Positions 8,599-18,334 of a DNA stretch of 64,000 bases are shown piece by piece. Positions within the stretch are counted from its first letter, which is position 1. The number at the start of each line of letters is the position of its first letter. Under the pieces are notes generated by a model. It was given only the letters and a program-made list of their open reading frames with translations. It ran no database searches and was not told where the DNA came from. A program made the translations under genes and the position numbers. The DNA comes from Cyanobium sp. E1_MAG_00006 (lineage in GTDB: Bacteria > Cyanobacteriota > Cyanobacteriia > PCC-6307 > Cyanobiaceae), in NCBI GenBank assembly GCA_027488975.1, contig JAIYAQ010000023.1:116536-180535 (forward strand), written 5' to 3'.

Positions 8599-9723
8599 TC
8601 AGTCCACAACACGCCAGTTCAGCGTCTCGCCTGCATGAAATGGCACCAGTTCGGTTGCACCGTCGCTGCCGTCGGCGAGCCTGAGCAGCCGAGGCACCGG
8701 CTCGTTGGCTGTGGTTTCACTGCTGCGCTCCAGCGTGAGGCTGCCCGTGTTCAGCGGCAGGCCGTAGAAGCGCGGGCCGTGTTCGCTGGCGAAGGCCTCG
8801 AGGCGATCGAGGGCGTTCTCCTGTTCAAACACCGCCGCGTAGCTCTCGAGGGCAAAGGGGGCGTTGTAGATGCCGGCGCAGCCACAGGCCGATTCCTTGG
8901 CGTGGCGCTCGTGCGGGGCTGAATCGGTGCCGAGGAAGAACTTCGGACTGCCGGAGGTGGCCGCCGCCCGCAGGGCCAGCCGGTGCAGCTCCCGCTTGGC
9001 CACCGGCAGACAGTAGAAGTCCGGTCGCAGGCCGCCCTGGAACAGAGCGTTGCGGTTGATGTGCAGGTGGTGCGGCGTGATCGTGGCGGCCAGAGTGGCC
9101 GGTCCATGGGCCACCACATCGGCGGCATCGGCCGTGGTGATGTGCTCCAGCACCACCTTCAGTCCCTGATGGCGCTGCAGCAATGGCAGCAGATGTTGCT
9201 CGATGAACACCGCCTCGCGATCAAAGATGTCGACCGCTGAATCGGTCACCTCGCCATGGATCAGCAGTGGCATGCCGATTCGCTCCATGGTTTCAAGAAC
9301 CGGCACGATGTTGGCGGCATCGCGCACGCCGGCATCCGAGTTCGTGGTGGCTCCAGCCGGATAGAGCTTGGCGGCGGTGAAGATCCCCTCACGGAAGCCG
9401 AGCTCCAGTTCGGCGGGATCAATGCTCTCGGTGAGATAGGCCGTCATCAGCGGTGTGAAGCCAGCGGCGGCCTGCTCACCTGCACTGGCGCGCAGGGCGG
9501 CAAGGATCCGCTCGCGGTAGGCGGCGGCAGCCGCGGCAGTGGTGATCGGCGGGCGCAGATTGGGCATCACGATCGCCCGGGCGAACTGGCGTGCGGTGTG
9601 GCCCACCACGGCGTGCAGCAGCGCTCCGTCGCGCAGGTGCACGTGCCAATCATCCGGTTGACGGATCGTCAGCCGCCTGCTGCTGGGCTCGTTGCTGGTT
9701 TGCAGAGGGCTGGGAAGGGTCAT
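8599..9723 (-). CDS. pyrC: Dihydroorotase, class II
   Basis: Catalyses the cyclisation of N-carbamoyl-aspartate to dihydroorotate in pyrimidine synthesis. The 374-residue protein shows the amidohydrolase HxH motif in [10 protein letters not shown], the carboxylated lysine region [18 protein letters not shown], later metal ligands in LLIHGEV and VVLEHITT, and [15 protein letters not shown] with the catalytic aspartate. Length and layout fit the E. coli-type homodimeric enzyme, with a slightly extended N-terminus. It stands alone on the minus strand, downstream of the YqhA-like gene. Confidence 0.95.
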   Translation of the reverse strand: MTLPSPLQTSNEPSSRRLTIRQPDDWHVHLRDGALLHAVVGHTARQFARAIVMPNLRPPITTAAAAAAYRERILAALRASAGEQAAAGFTPLMTAYLTESIDPAELELGFREGIFTAAKLYPAGATTNSDAGVRDAANIVPVLETMERIGMPLLIHGEVTDSAVDIFDREAVFIEQHLLPLLQRHQGLKVVLEHITTADAADVVAHGPATLAATITPHHLHINRNALFQGGLRPDFYCLPVAKRELHRLALRAAATSGSPKFFLGTDSAPHERHAKESACGCAGIYNAPFALESYAAVFEQENALDRLEAFASEHGPRFYGLPLNTGSLTLERSSETTANEPVPRLLRLADGSDGATELVPFHAGETLNWRVVD

Positions 9724-9775
9724 CGCTGCGCGGGCGCTCTGGCTGGTGCTGGATTGTTGTGTTCTGGCCTTGAGC

Positions 9776-10309
9776 TCACGCCTTGTGGCCGGGACCGCCC
9801 GCCACCAGCCAGGCGCTCAGGGCGAGCAGCAGCACGCTGCCGCTGAACACGAGCAGGTTGGTGGTGGAGTTGATCGGGAAGATCAGCATCGCCTTGAAGG
9901 CCGCCACAATCAGCGCCACAACAATCACCTTCACCAACTTCTCCTTGAGGGCATCAAGGCTGCGGATGTCGAGCAGGCCATTGCCGCCGCCACTGCCCGG
10001 CAGCCGTGCGGCCTCGATGTCGGAGATCAGCAGCTCATAGACGCCGTAGCCGAAGATCAACAGGGCGATGCCGATCAGATAGAGATCCACGCCGCCCACC
10101 AGTTCGCCCAGCAGCTTCGAAACCGTGCTGCTCTCATCGCCGCTGCCATGCACCTGCAGCTGCAGCGAATGCAGGATCTCCAGGGTTCCGCTCACAAAGG
10201 CGGCCGCCGCGCTCAGCAGGCTCATCACCACCGGCAGGATCGCGATCAGCCGGAATCGCCACAGCCAGCGCTTGAAGCGCCGTTCCAGGGAACTGCGGAC
10301 CGCGGTCAT
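9776..10309 (-). CDS. UPF0114 / YqhA-like membrane protein
   Basis: I chose the ATG at 10309, giving [20 protein letters not shown]; further upstream the frame is Arg/Pro-rich and overlaps the divergent amino-acid transporter start. The 177-residue product has three to four hydrophobic segments ([81 protein letters not shown]). The pattern [16 protein letters not shown] is typical of the YqhA family, whose role is unknown. Confidence 0.8.
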   Translation of the reverse strand: MTAVRSSLERRFKRWLWRFRLIAILPVVMSLLSAAAAFVSGTLEILHSLQLQVHGSGDESSTVSKLLGELVGGVDLYLIGIALLIFGYGVYELLISDIEAARLPGSGGGNGLLDIRSLDALKEKLVKVIVVALIVAAFKAMLIFPINSTTNLLVFSGSVLLLALSAWLVAGGPGHKA

Positions 10310-10439
10310 CGGCACCGTCACGATGAGAATCGACCCTAGGCTCCAGCTCCTCTGGCAGCCGGTGCCAGGCGGCCTGCTCTGATCCGGACAACAGGGTGGG
10401 GGTTTTGCTGGCAAACTGCGCCGAACCACACGCTGCTCC

Positions 10440-11501
10440 ATGGCCCTGCTGCGCCGCCTGGCTGCTGCCCTCCCCCTGTTCGCCTGCCTGGCCCTGGTGG
10501 GCTGCGCCAGCGAAGGTGGTGGCATCCAGAGTCAGAAGATCGCCACCATCAAGGCCCGCGGCAAGCTGATCTGCGGTGTCGATGGCAAGCTGCCGGGCTT
10601 CAGCTTCGTTGGGTCCGACGGCAGCTACAGCGGCCTGGATGTGGATGTCTGCAAGGCGACCGCTGCAGCCGTTCTCGGTGATCCCAGCAAGGTCGACTAC
10701 CGCGATCTCAATTCCAGCGAACGCTTCGCGGCCCTGGCGAGCGGCGAGGTGGACCTGCTCTCCCGCAACACCACCTACACACTGAGCCGCGATGCCGCCG
10801 GCGGCAACGGCCTCAGCTTTGCCCCCACCGTCTTCTATGACGGCCAGGGTCTGATGGCGCCTAACGCCAGTGGCGTCAAGAACCTGAAGGATCTCTCCGG
10901 CAAGCCGATCTGCGTCGAGAGCGGCACCACCACCGAGCTCAACCTGGCCGATCGGATGCGTGAGATCAAGGCCACCTATACCCCGCTCAAGTTCCAGACC
11001 GGCGATCAGACCTACGCCGCTTATCTCGGCGGCCGCTGCGTTGCCGTGACCAGCGACCGCTCGCAGCTGGCGGCCAAGCGCACCAGCTTCCCCGATCCCG
11101 CTGCGCACACCCTGCTGCCGGATGTGCTGAGCAAGGAGCCCCTCAGCCCGGCCACCGTGAATGCCGATCCCCTCTGGTCGGATGCCGTGCGCTGGACGAT
11201 CTACGCCCTGATGCAGGCCGAGGAGCTGGGCATCACCCAGGCCAACGTGGATGCCAAGGTCGCCGAGGCCAAGGCCAACGCGAACCTGGCGGATCTGCGC
11301 CGTTTCCTGGGGGTGGAGGGCGACTTCGGCAAGCAGCTCGGCATGCCGGCCGATTTCGTGGTGCAGGCGGTCAAGGCCGTGGGCAACTACGGCGAGATCT
11401 TTGATCGCAACGTGGGCAGCGGTTCCAAGCTCAAGCTCGACCGCGGCTACAACCGCCAGTGGAAGGATGGCGGCCTGATCTATTCGCCGCCGTTCCGCTG
11501 A
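10440..11501 (+). CDS. aapJ: Polar/general L-amino-acid ABC transporter, substrate-binding lipoprotein
   Basis: A lipoprotein signal ending in ALVGC (Cys22) precedes a type II periplasmic-binding fold: IKARGKLICGVDGKLPGFSF, GLDVDVCKATAAAVLGD and EVDLLSRNTTYTLSRDA. These match AapJ of Rhizobium and NatF of the cyanobacterial N-II amino-acid uptake system. It captures acidic and neutral amino acids in the periplasm. It is the first gene of a four-gene operon with overlapping stops and starts (10440-14408), and its ATG follows a 130-base divergent intergenic region in which I see no clear NtcA site. Confidence 0.9.
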   Translation: MALLRRLAAALPLFACLALVGCASEGGGIQSQKIATIKARGKLICGVDGKLPGFSFVGSDGSYSGLDVDVCKATAAAVLGDPSKVDYRDLNSSERFAALASGEVDLLSRNTTYTLSRDAAGGNGLSFAPTVFYDGQGLMAPNASGVKNLKDLSGKPICVESGTTTELNLADRMREIKATYTPLKFQTGDQTYAAYLGGRCVAVTSDRSQLAAKRTSFPDPAAHTLLPDVLSKEPLSPATVNADPLWSDAVRWTIYALMQAEELGITQANVDAKVAEAKANANLADLRRFLGVEGDFGKQLGMPADFVVQAVKAVGNYGEIFDRNVGSGSKLKLDRGYNRQWKDGGLIYSPPFR

Positions 11502-12475
11502 TGGTCGCTCTGCCTGATCAGGCCGGCACCGTCACACCCTGGTGGCGCAACCGGCGCCTGATTCCCTGGCTCGTTCAGGCCGCCATCGGACTGGTGGTGC
11601 TGGTGGTGATCGCCTTCCTGGTGGGCAACCTGGTGCGCAATCTCACCGCCGCCGGGTTGCTGCTCAGCTGGGGCTGGCTCGATAACCCATCCGGTTTCGA
11701 CATCGCCGAGACCTTCCTGCCCTTCAACGCCGGCCTGCCCTACTGGCGTGCCCTGTTGGCGGGGCTGGTGAACACGATCCGCGTGGTGATCGCCGGGCTG
11801 GTGGGCGCGACCCTGCTGGGCACCGTGGTCGGCACGGCGTCCTTCAGCAGCAACGGCCTGCTGCGCCGCCTGGCGCGGGTGTACGTGGAGGTGATCCGCA
11901 ACATTCCGCTGCTGCTGCAGCTGGTGTTCTGGTATTTCGTGGTGTTCCTGTCCCTGCCGAACGGGGAGCAGGCGATCCAGCTGCCGGGCATCGTTCTTGC
12001 CAAGTCGGGTCTGTTCCTGGGCCGCCCCGAACTGGTCAACGGCGTCTGGCAGGCTCCGCTGCGCTTCACGGTTGAGTTCGGCGCCCTGCTCACCGGCCTT
12101 GTGGTTTACACCGCGGCCTTCATCGCCGAGGTGGTGCGCGGCGGTGTTGCTTCCGTGCCGATGGGCCAGTGGGAGGCGGCCCGTTCTCTCGGGTTCAGCA
12201 AGCTGCAGACCCTGAAGCGCATCGTGCTGCCCCAGGCCCTGCGGGTGATTGTGCCTGGTTTGAACAGTCAGTACATCTCGCTGGCGAAGAATTCATCGCT
12301 GGCTGTGGCCTGCGGCTACACCGATCTCTATTCCGTGGCCGAAACCACGCTCAACCAGACAGGCCGTGCTGTTGAGGTGGTGTTGCTGCTGCTGGGTGCC
12401 TACCTGGTGATCGATCTGGTGATCTCGGCCCTGATGAATGGACTCAATCATCTCGTTCAGATCAAGGAGCGCTGA
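11501..12475 (+). CDS. aapQ: Amino-acid ABC transporter permease 1
   Basis: Start at 11501, where the binding-protein TGA and this ATG share one base. The 324-residue membrane protein has a first hydrophobic segment near 35-55 and the HisMQ-type permease region (LAGLVNTIRVVIAGLVGATLLG, VEVIRNIPLLLQLVFWYF). The EAA loop is GQWEAARSLGFSKLQTLKRIVLPQALRVIVP, which contacts the ATPase. It corresponds to AapQ/NatG and forms a heterodimer with the next gene product. Confidence 0.9.
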   Translation: MVALPDQAGTVTPWWRNRRLIPWLVQAAIGLVVLVVIAFLVGNLVRNLTAAGLLLSWGWLDNPSGFDIAETFLPFNAGLPYWRALLAGLVNTIRVVIAGLVGATLLGTVVGTASFSSNGLLRRLARVYVEVIRNIPLLLQLVFWYFVVFLSLPNGEQAIQLPGIVLAKSGLFLGRPELVNGVWQAPLRFTVEFGALLTGLVVYTAAFIAEVVRGGVASVPMGQWEAARSLGFSKLQTLKRIVLPQALRVIVPGLNSQYISLAKNSSLAVACGYTDLYSVAETTLNQTGRAVEVVLLLLGAYLVIDLVISALMNGLNHLVQIKER

Positions 12476-13671
12476 TGACCATCTCATTCCAGCGATTGCG
12501 CCGCGAACTGTTCGCGACCCCCCTCGATGGGCTGATCTCACTGGTGTTGATCGGCGTGCTGCTGGCCGCAGGCAGCGCCTTCCTCAAGTGGATGCTGTTC
12601 CAGGCCCAGTGGACCGTGATCCAGGCCAACAGCACCCTGTTTGCGCTTGGTCGTTATCCGATCGACCAGCAGTGGCGACTCTGGCTGCTCACCACCCTGC
12701 TGGCGCTGGCGACGGGAACCACCTGGGGCCTGCTGCGCAGCGGTTCCACCCCCCGCTGGCCACGCAACGATCTGGTCGCTGCGGTTCTGTTGATCGCCCT
12801 GGCCAGTGCAGGCACCTGGGCACTGCAGTTGCCCTTCCCGATTCAACTGCGCTGGTGGCTGATCAGCGGGGGCCTGCTGGTCTGCCGCGGCGTGGCCGGT
12901 CGCTTTGGAAGCAGCCTGCCCCTGGCTGTACGTCGCGGCGCTGCGGTGGTTTGGCCTGTGCTCTATCTCGTTGGCATGGTGCTGATCAGCGGCGGCCTCG
13001 GGCTGATGCCGGTGCCCCCCTCCGAGTGGGGTGGGTTGCTGCTCACCCTGCTGCAGTCCAGCTTCGCGATCCTGCTCTGCTTCCCCCTGGGGGTGATGCT
13101 TGCCCTGGGCCGCCGCAGTGAGCTGCCGCTGCTGCGCTGGGGCTCTGTGGTGTACATCGAGTTCATCCGCGGGGCGCCGCTGATCACCCTGCTGTTCCTG
13201 GGGCAGAACATCCTTGGCTTCCTGTTGCCCGGCGGGCTCGCCCCCGATCGGGTCTGGCGGGCCGCCTGGGTGCTCACGTTCTTTGCCGCCGCCTATGTGG
13301 CAGAGGCCGTGCGCTCCGGTCTGGCGGCGGTACCGTCCGGCCAGCTCGAGGCAGCCCGCTCTCTGGGGCTGCCCCTGCCCCAGGCTCTGATCCATGTGGT
13401 CCTGCCCCAGGCCCTGCGGGTTGCCCTGCCCGCCACGGTGGGTCAGTTCATCACCCTGCTGCAGGACACCACCCTGCTGTCGCTGATTGGACTGCTCGAT
13501 CTGCTGGGCACGGCGCGCACGGTGATGGCCAACCCGGAGTTCCTGGGCAAGAGCGCCGAGGTGTACCTGACCCTGGCTGTGCTGTTCTGGTGCTGCTGCG
13601 CCGCCCTCGGTCTGGGCAGCCGTGCCTTGGAGACCCGCCTCAACACCCTTCACACCCCCGTCAAGGCATGA
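12475..13671 (+). CDS. aapM: Amino-acid ABC transporter permease 2
   Basis: ATG overlaps the aapQ stop by one base. The 398-residue protein is longer than AapQ because of extra N-terminal membrane segments, as is normal for AapM/NatH. The permease core contains VVYIEFIRGAPLITLLFLGQNI and the EAA loop SGQLEAARSLGLPLPQALIHVVLPQALRVALP, then LQDTTLLSLIGLLDLLG. Together with AapQ it forms the membrane channel of the importer. Confidence 0.9.
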   Translation: MTISFQRLRRELFATPLDGLISLVLIGVLLAAGSAFLKWMLFQAQWTVIQANSTLFALGRYPIDQQWRLWLLTTLLALATGTTWGLLRSGSTPRWPRNDLVAAVLLIALASAGTWALQLPFPIQLRWWLISGGLLVCRGVAGRFGSSLPLAVRRGAAVVWPVLYLVGMVLISGGLGLMPVPPSEWGGLLLTLLQSSFAILLCFPLGVMLALGRRSELPLLRWGSVVYIEFIRGAPLITLLFLGQNILGFLLPGGLAPDRVWRAAWVLTFFAAAYVAEAVRSGLAAVPSGQLEAARSLGLPLPQALIHVVLPQALRVALPATVGQFITLLQDTTLLSLIGLLDLLGTARTVMANPEFLGKSAEVYLTLAVLFWCCCAALGLGSRALETRLNTLHTPVKA

Positions 13672-14408
13672 CCAGTCCCCTGATGATCGAGGCCACTGGC
13701 GTCGAGAAGTGGTATCCCAACGGTTTTCACGCCCTGCGCGGTGCTGAGCTGGAGGTGCGCCAGGGCGAGGTGGTGGTGATCATGGGCCCTTCGGGCTCTG
13801 GCAAAAGCACCTTCATCCGCACCTTCAACGGCCTCGAGGACTTCCAGAAGGGTTCGATCACCATCGATGGCATCACCCTGTCGGATGACATCCGCAACAT
13901 CGATGCCATCCGCCGCGAGGTGGGGATGGTGTTCCAGCAGTTCAACCTGTTCCCGCACCTGACGGTGCTTGAGAACCTCACCCTGGCGCCGGTGCTGGTG
14001 CGCAAACGCCCCAAGGCTGAGGTGCAGCGCCAGGCCCTTGAGCTGCTGGAGCGGGTGGGCATCCATGAGCAGGCCGGCAAGTATCCCGGTCAGCTCTCCG
14101 GCGGTCAGCAACAGCGGGTGGCGATCGCCCGTTCGCTCTGCATGGAGCCGCGGATCATGCTGTTCGATGAGCCCACCAGCGCCCTCGATCCCGAGATGGT
14201 GCAGGAGGTGCTGGCGGTGATGCAGGAGCTCGCCCGCGATGGCATGACGATGGTGGTGGTGACCCATGAGGTGCGCTTCGCCCGCCAGGTGGCCAGCCGC
14301 GTGGTGCTGATGGCCGACGGTGTGGTGGTGGAGCAGGCACCGCCCGAGCAGTTCTTCACCAACCCCAGCCACGAGCGCAGCCGCCAGTTCCTGCGGCAGA
14401 TCGCCTGA
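13668..14408 (+). CDS. aapP: Amino-acid ABC transporter ATP-binding protein
   Basis: ATG at 13668 overlaps the aapM stop by 4 bases; the frame opens earlier but inside aapM. The 247 residues hold Walker A GPSGSGKST, Q-loop VFQQFNLFPHLTV, signature [15 protein letters not shown], Walker B IMLFDEPTSALDPE and H-loop VVVTHE, all intact. It is a PAAT-family (GlnQ-like) ATPase that drives the AapJQM importer. In cyanobacteria the equivalent subunit (BgtA/NatA type) can be shared between systems. Confidence 0.93.
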   Translation: MTSPLMIEATGVEKWYPNGFHALRGAELEVRQGEVVVIMGPSGSGKSTFIRTFNGLEDFQKGSITIDGITLSDDIRNIDAIRREVGMVFQQFNLFPHLTVLENLTLAPVLVRKRPKAEVQRQALELLERVGIHEQAGKYPGQLSGGQQQRVAIARSLCMEPRIMLFDEPTSALDPEMVQEVLAVMQELARDGMTMVVVTHEVRFARQVASRVVLMADGVVVEQAPPEQFFTNPSHERSRQFLRQIA

Positions 14409-14437
14409 GCGGCGAGGCCGAAGCCGCTCAGCCAGCC

Positions 14438-15835
14438 GTGGTCGGTCCGGCGCGGAGCCTCGAGGAGCATCTGGCGGCGGCGCCGCTGAGTCGCCGCCAG
14501 TGGTTGGTGTGGCTTCTGGCCACAGCCGGCAAATTGTTCGAGGGCCTGATCGTGTTCATGGGCGGCATCGCCCTGCCGCTGCAGGCTGTGCAGTTTTCCA
14601 TGACGCCCCTGGAGCAGGGCTGCGTTGTCGCCGCCAGCCTGCTGGGGATTTTGATCGGTGCGCTGAGTCTCGGCGGCCTGGCCGATCGCTTCGGCCGGCG
14701 GACTCTGTTCATCGCCGAGTCGCTGGTGTTGCTGCTGGGGCTGCTGCTGGCCGGTTTCAGCCCCAGTGCCCCCTGGCTGCTGGCGGCCTTGCTGCTGATC
14801 GGCCTGGCCCTGGGCGCCGACTATCCCACCGCCCATCTGATGATCGCCGAAAGCATCCCGGCGGCGGTGCGCGGCCGCCTCGTGCTGAGCGCCTTCAGTG
14901 CCCAGGCGGTTGGAGCAGTGCTGGGCACCGCCCTGGCCACGCTGCTGCTGGCCAGCCAGACAGATCTGCCGCTGCCGATCTGGCGCTGGTTTTATGGGCT
15001 GCCGGCTGTGCCGGTGGCTGCCGTGGCGGCGGCCCGCCTGCTGGTGCCGGAGAGCAGCCACTGGCTGCTCAGCCGCGGACAGCATGCCGCTGCCGAGCGG
15101 GAGCTGGCACGCCTGCTCAACCGACCGGGGCTGATCCTGGCGGCTCCAGCTCCCCCTACCGCAGACACTCCTGTTGCCGGCAGCGATCCCGCCGACTGGC
15201 GCCAGCTGCTGCAGACGCCGCTGCGGCGTGCCACCGTGCTTGCTTCCGTGCCCTGGTTCCTGCAGGACGTGGCCACCTATGGGGTGGGCATCTTCACGCC
15301 CTTGCTCCTTCAGGCGGATCTGTTGCCGCCTGATCTGCCGCCTGGAGATCTGCTGCATGCAGACCTGCTGGCAGCCCGCAGCAGCCTGCTGGTGGATCTG
15401 GCCCTGCTGCCGGGCATCGCCGCTGCCATCGCCCTCGTGGATCGCTGGGGCCGGATCCCCCTGCAGATCCTCGGCTTCATCGGCTGCGCCGCCGGGCTGC
15501 TGCTGGCGGCCTCGGGTCAGCTGCTGGCCGGGCTGCTGCTGTTCCAGTTCATGACCAACCTCGGTCCCAACGCGCAGACCTATCTGCTGGCCGGCGAGCT
15601 GTTCCCCACACCGGTGCGCGGCCTGGGTGCCGGCTTCGCCGCCGCCGCCGGCAAGCTCGGTGCTGTTGTCACGGCTCTGGCCCTGCCGCTGCTGCTGCGT
15701 CGCTGGGGTGTCCCGTTGGTGTTGCCGGGCCTGGCGATCACCTCGCTGCTGGGGGCTGCCGTCACCTGGTGCTGGCGTGTGGAGCCGATGGGCCGGGATC
15801 TCGCGGCTGGAACCTCCACGGGGCCTCAGGCCTGA
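14438..15835 (+). CDS. MFS transporter, sugar/organic-ion porter type
   Basis: A 465-residue, twelve-segment carrier read from a GTG at 14438, 29 bases after aapP. It shows the GGLADRFGRRTLF loop between segments 2 and 3, ALGADYPTAHLMIAESIPAAVRGRL around segments 4-5, a large central loop (~residues 205-245), and VDRWGRIPLQ plus AGELFPTPVRGLGAG in the second half. These GRR and PESPR-like (VPESSHWLLSRG) signatures are those of sugar-porter and organic-cation MFS proteins. It could be co-transcribed with the amino-acid importer; the substrate is unknown. Confidence 0.8.
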   Translation: MVGPARSLEEHLAAAPLSRRQWLVWLLATAGKLFEGLIVFMGGIALPLQAVQFSMTPLEQGCVVAASLLGILIGALSLGGLADRFGRRTLFIAESLVLLLGLLLAGFSPSAPWLLAALLLIGLALGADYPTAHLMIAESIPAAVRGRLVLSAFSAQAVGAVLGTALATLLLASQTDLPLPIWRWFYGLPAVPVAAVAAARLLVPESSHWLLSRGQHAAAERELARLLNRPGLILAAPAPPTADTPVAGSDPADWRQLLQTPLRRATVLASVPWFLQDVATYGVGIFTPLLLQADLLPPDLPPGDLLHADLLAARSSLLVDLALLPGIAAAIALVDRWGRIPLQILGFIGCAAGLLLAASGQLLAGLLLFQFMTNLGPNAQTYLLAGELFPTPVRGLGAGFAAAAGKLGAVVTALALPLLLRRWGVPLVLPGLAITSLLGAAVTWCWRVEPMGRDLAAGTSTGPQA

Positions 15836-15942
15836 TGGCTGGGGCTCACATCGGCCTGGCTGGTTCGGCTCAGTGGTCCAGGAGCCAGAGGGGCATTTGC
15901 CTACAGTCGATCGATCTTCAGCTGCTTCAGCAGCGACTGGCC

Positions 15943-16164
15943 ATGGTCGAGCCCTTCCCCTTCCCTGACGCTGGCGCGGCTGCGAGCGCCGGGATGGTGA
16001 GCCCCGGCCAGCCCGCCAGCGAGCACATCACCGAGCAGATCGGCCGTCTCATCCCCCTGGTGAACGGTCGGCAGCGGGTGGCCCGGGTCGACAGCGGCGA
16101 AGCGCTCAGCGGACTGCCCTCCCTGCTCAGCTGGGATGCCGATGGCCAGTTGAGCATCGACTGA
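15943..16164 (+). CDS. Small hypothetical protein (73 aa)
   Basis: Start taken at the ATG in CCATGG at 15943; a longer reading would begin inside the MFS gene. The product starts MVEPFPFPDAGAAASAGMV and ends LLSWDADGQLSID, with a central helix-like EHITEQIGRLIPLVNGRQRV. It is acidic and soluble, with no motif I know. It precedes the selD fusion by 46 bases on the same strand. Confidence 0.5.
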   Translation: MVEPFPFPDAGAAASAGMVSPGQPASEHITEQIGRLIPLVNGRQRVARVDSGEALSGLPSLLSWDADGQLSID

Positions 16165-16210
16165 GGCAGAACGTGGCCCGATTGCCGCGCAGCGCTCCGG
16201 AGCCCAGGTT

Positions 16211-18334
16211 GTGACCCCCACTGCCGCAGCCGATCGTCAGCTGCTGGTGCTGGCCGGCGGTGGCCACACCCACGCGCTGCTGCTGCGCCGCTGGCTGATG
16301 CAGCCCCAACGGCGCCCGGCCCGGACGTTGATCGTTCTGGTGAGCCGCGCCAGCACGGCCCTGTACTCCGGCATGGTTCCCGTCTTGGTGGCGGGCCTCT
16401 ACGAGCCGGATGCGGCCAGCATCGATCTGCGGCTGCTCTGCCAACGGGCTGGGGTGACCTTCATTCAGGCAGAGATCACTGGGATTGATCCAGCCGGCCG
16501 CGCCCTGCAGCTGCAGGGACGCCCGTCGCTGCGCTTTGACCAGCTCAGTCTCGATGTCGGTGCCATCACGGCAGCACCGGACCATGCCGGCGAGCAGCCG
16601 GTGAAACCCCTCGAGCCGTTTCTGGCCTGGACTGCCGCCCGCAAACCGGTCGCCGCCGCCGCCCCGGAGCCGTTGCGGATCCGCGGCGGCGGCGCTGCTG
16701 CCGTGGAGCTGGCTCTCGCGTTCCGAGCCCGCGCTGTCCCGGTGGAGCTGCTGCTGCGCGGTGCTGGTCTGCGGCTCGGATCAGACGCAGCCAATCGGCT
16801 GGGCGAGCGCCTTCTGGCCGAAGCCGGCATCGCTGTGCGCCGCCAGGCCACGGCGGATCAGCCGGCCGACCTGGCCTGCACCGGCAGTCGCGCTCCCGCC
16901 TGGCTGGCGGCCAGTGGACTGCCGGTGGATCCAGGCAGCGGCCGCGTTCTCACCGACGCCAGCCTGACGGTGCAGGGCCATCCGGGGATGTTCGCCTGCG
17001 GAGATTGCGCTCTGATCAGCGAAACCCCCCGCCCGCCCTCCGGTGTCTGGGCGGTGCGGGCGGCCCCACTGCTGGCGGAGAACCTGCAGCGCAGCCTGGC
17101 CCAGCCCGGCCTGGCACTGCGCCGCTGGCGCCCCCAGCCGGTGGCCCTGCAGTTGCTGGCTGATGGGGGCTGGCGGGGTGATGGGCCGAGGGCCATCGCC
17201 ACCTATGGCCCGCTGGCCTTCGGTCCCAGCCGCTGGCTCTGGCGCTGGAAGGATCGGATCGATCGGCACTTCATGGCGGGCTTCGCCGGCGGCACTGGCA
17301 TGGCAGCCGGCGGCAGTTCCGAGCCGATGGCCTGCCGCGGCTGCGCCGCCAAGCTGGCCGCTGCACCCCTGAGCTCGGCCCTCGCCCGCCTGGCCCGGCT
17401 TGCCGATCACGATGCACCCATCGCCGAGGACGCGGCGCTGGTGGGCGTGGATGCCGCGGGGTTGCTGCTGCTGCAGAGCGTGGATGGCTTCCCGGCTCTG
17501 CTGCCCGATCCCTGGCTGAATGCCAGGCTCACCACCCTGCACGCCTGCAGCGATCTCTGGGCCAGCGGCGCTGATGTCCGCAGCGTTCAGGCCCTGGTGA
17601 CCCTGCCGCAGGTGGCGGCGCACCTGCAGGAGGAGCTGCTGCTGCAGACCCTGGCGGGGGTGCGCTCGGTACTGGATCCGCTCGGCGCGGTGCTGGCCGG
17701 CGGGCACACCCTGGAGGGCCGCGATGGCGGCGGCCTGGCGCTGGCTCTCACCGTGAACGGTGCAGCGCCGCCGGAGCGCCATTGGCGCAAGGGGCCGCTC
17801 CAGCCTGGTCAGGTGCTGGTGCTGACCCGTCCCATCGGCAGCGGAGTTCTGTTTGCCGCTGCCCTCGCTGGTGAAGCACACCCCGCCTGGATCGATGCGG
17901 CTCTGACGACGATGCAGAGCGATCAGGCGCCGCTGGTGGCGCTGCTGGCCCGCCACGGTTGCTGTGCCTGCACGGACATCACCGGCTTCGGCCTGCTCGG
18001 ACACCTGGGGGAGATGCTCGGCGGTGCGGTGCGGGTGCAGCTGGATCTGGCGGCGATCCCCGCCCATGCCGGGGCGCTGCAGCTGCTGGAGCGTGGTGTG
18101 ACCAGCAGCCTGGCGCCCGCCAATGCCACCGCCCTGGCGCTGCTGGATGCCGGCGGACCGGTGCAGCTGCTTGCGGAGGCCTCCCCTGAGCGCCTGCAGC
18201 TGTTGATCGATCCGCAGACCTGCGGCCCCCTGCTGGCGGCCCTGCCGGAGGAGCGGGCGCCGGAGGCCCTGCGGGCCCTGCATGACAGCGGCTTCGTCGA
18301 GGCCGCTGTGATTGGTCGGGTGGCCGCGACTTAA
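16211..18334 (+). CDS. selD: Selenide, water dikinase fused to NAD(P)/FAD oxidoreductase domain
   Basis: A 707-residue two-domain protein from a GTG start. Residues 1-~370 form a pyridine-nucleotide-disulfide/NDH-2-like flavoprotein: LLVLAGGGHTHALLLRRW for FAD binding, IRGGGAAAVELALAFRA for the second nucleotide site, and GMFACGDCALI near the FAD-contact end. Residues ~375-707 are SelD: ACRGCAAKL carries the catalytic Cys and Lys (normally CGCK-like), LQSVDGFPAL and SDLWASGADVRSVQALVTLP the metal-ATP site, and DITGFGLLGHLGEML the C-terminal half. SelD makes selenophosphate from selenide and ATP; in picocyanobacteria this serves tRNA 2-selenouridine rather than selenocysteine. The flavin domain may feed reduced selenium to SelD, which is an inference. 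The stop overlaps that of the next, convergent gene. Confidence 0.9.
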   Translation: MTPTAAADRQLLVLAGGGHTHALLLRRWLMQPQRRPARTLIVLVSRASTALYSGMVPVLVAGLYEPDAASIDLRLLCQRAGVTFIQAEITGIDPAGRALQLQGRPSLRFDQLSLDVGAITAAPDHAGEQPVKPLEPFLAWTAARKPVAAAAPEPLRIRGGGAAAVELALAFRARAVPVELLLRGAGLRLGSDAANRLGERLLAEAGIAVRRQATADQPADLACTGSRAPAWLAASGLPVDPGSGRVLTDASLTVQGHPGMFACGDCALISETPRPPSGVWAVRAAPLLAENLQRSLAQPGLALRRWRPQPVALQLLADGGWRGDGPRAIATYGPLAFGPSRWLWRWKDRIDRHFMAGFAGGTGMAAGGSSEPMACRGCAAKLAAAPLSSALARLARLADHDAPIAEDAALVGVDAAGLLLLQSVDGFPALLPDPWLNARLTTLHACSDLWASGADVRSVQALVTLPQVAAHLQEELLLQTLAGVRSVLDPLGAVLAGGHTLEGRDGGGLALALTVNGAAPPERHWRKGPLQPGQVLVLTRPIGSGVLFAAALAGEAHPAWIDAALTTMQSDQAPLVALLARHGCCACTDITGFGLLGHLGEMLGGAVRVQLDLAAIPAHAGALQLLERGVTSSLAPANATALALLDAGGPVQLLAEASPERLQLLIDPQTCGPLLAALPEERAPEALRALHDSGFVEAAVIGRVAAT

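Noticed and set aside
12538..13653. Minus-strand frame opposite aapM
   Set aside because: Same reason: Gln/His-rich antisense of a clear permease gene.
16781..18283. Minus-strand 500-codon frame opposite selD
   Set aside because: Gln/Gly/Ala-rich antisense shadow of selD.
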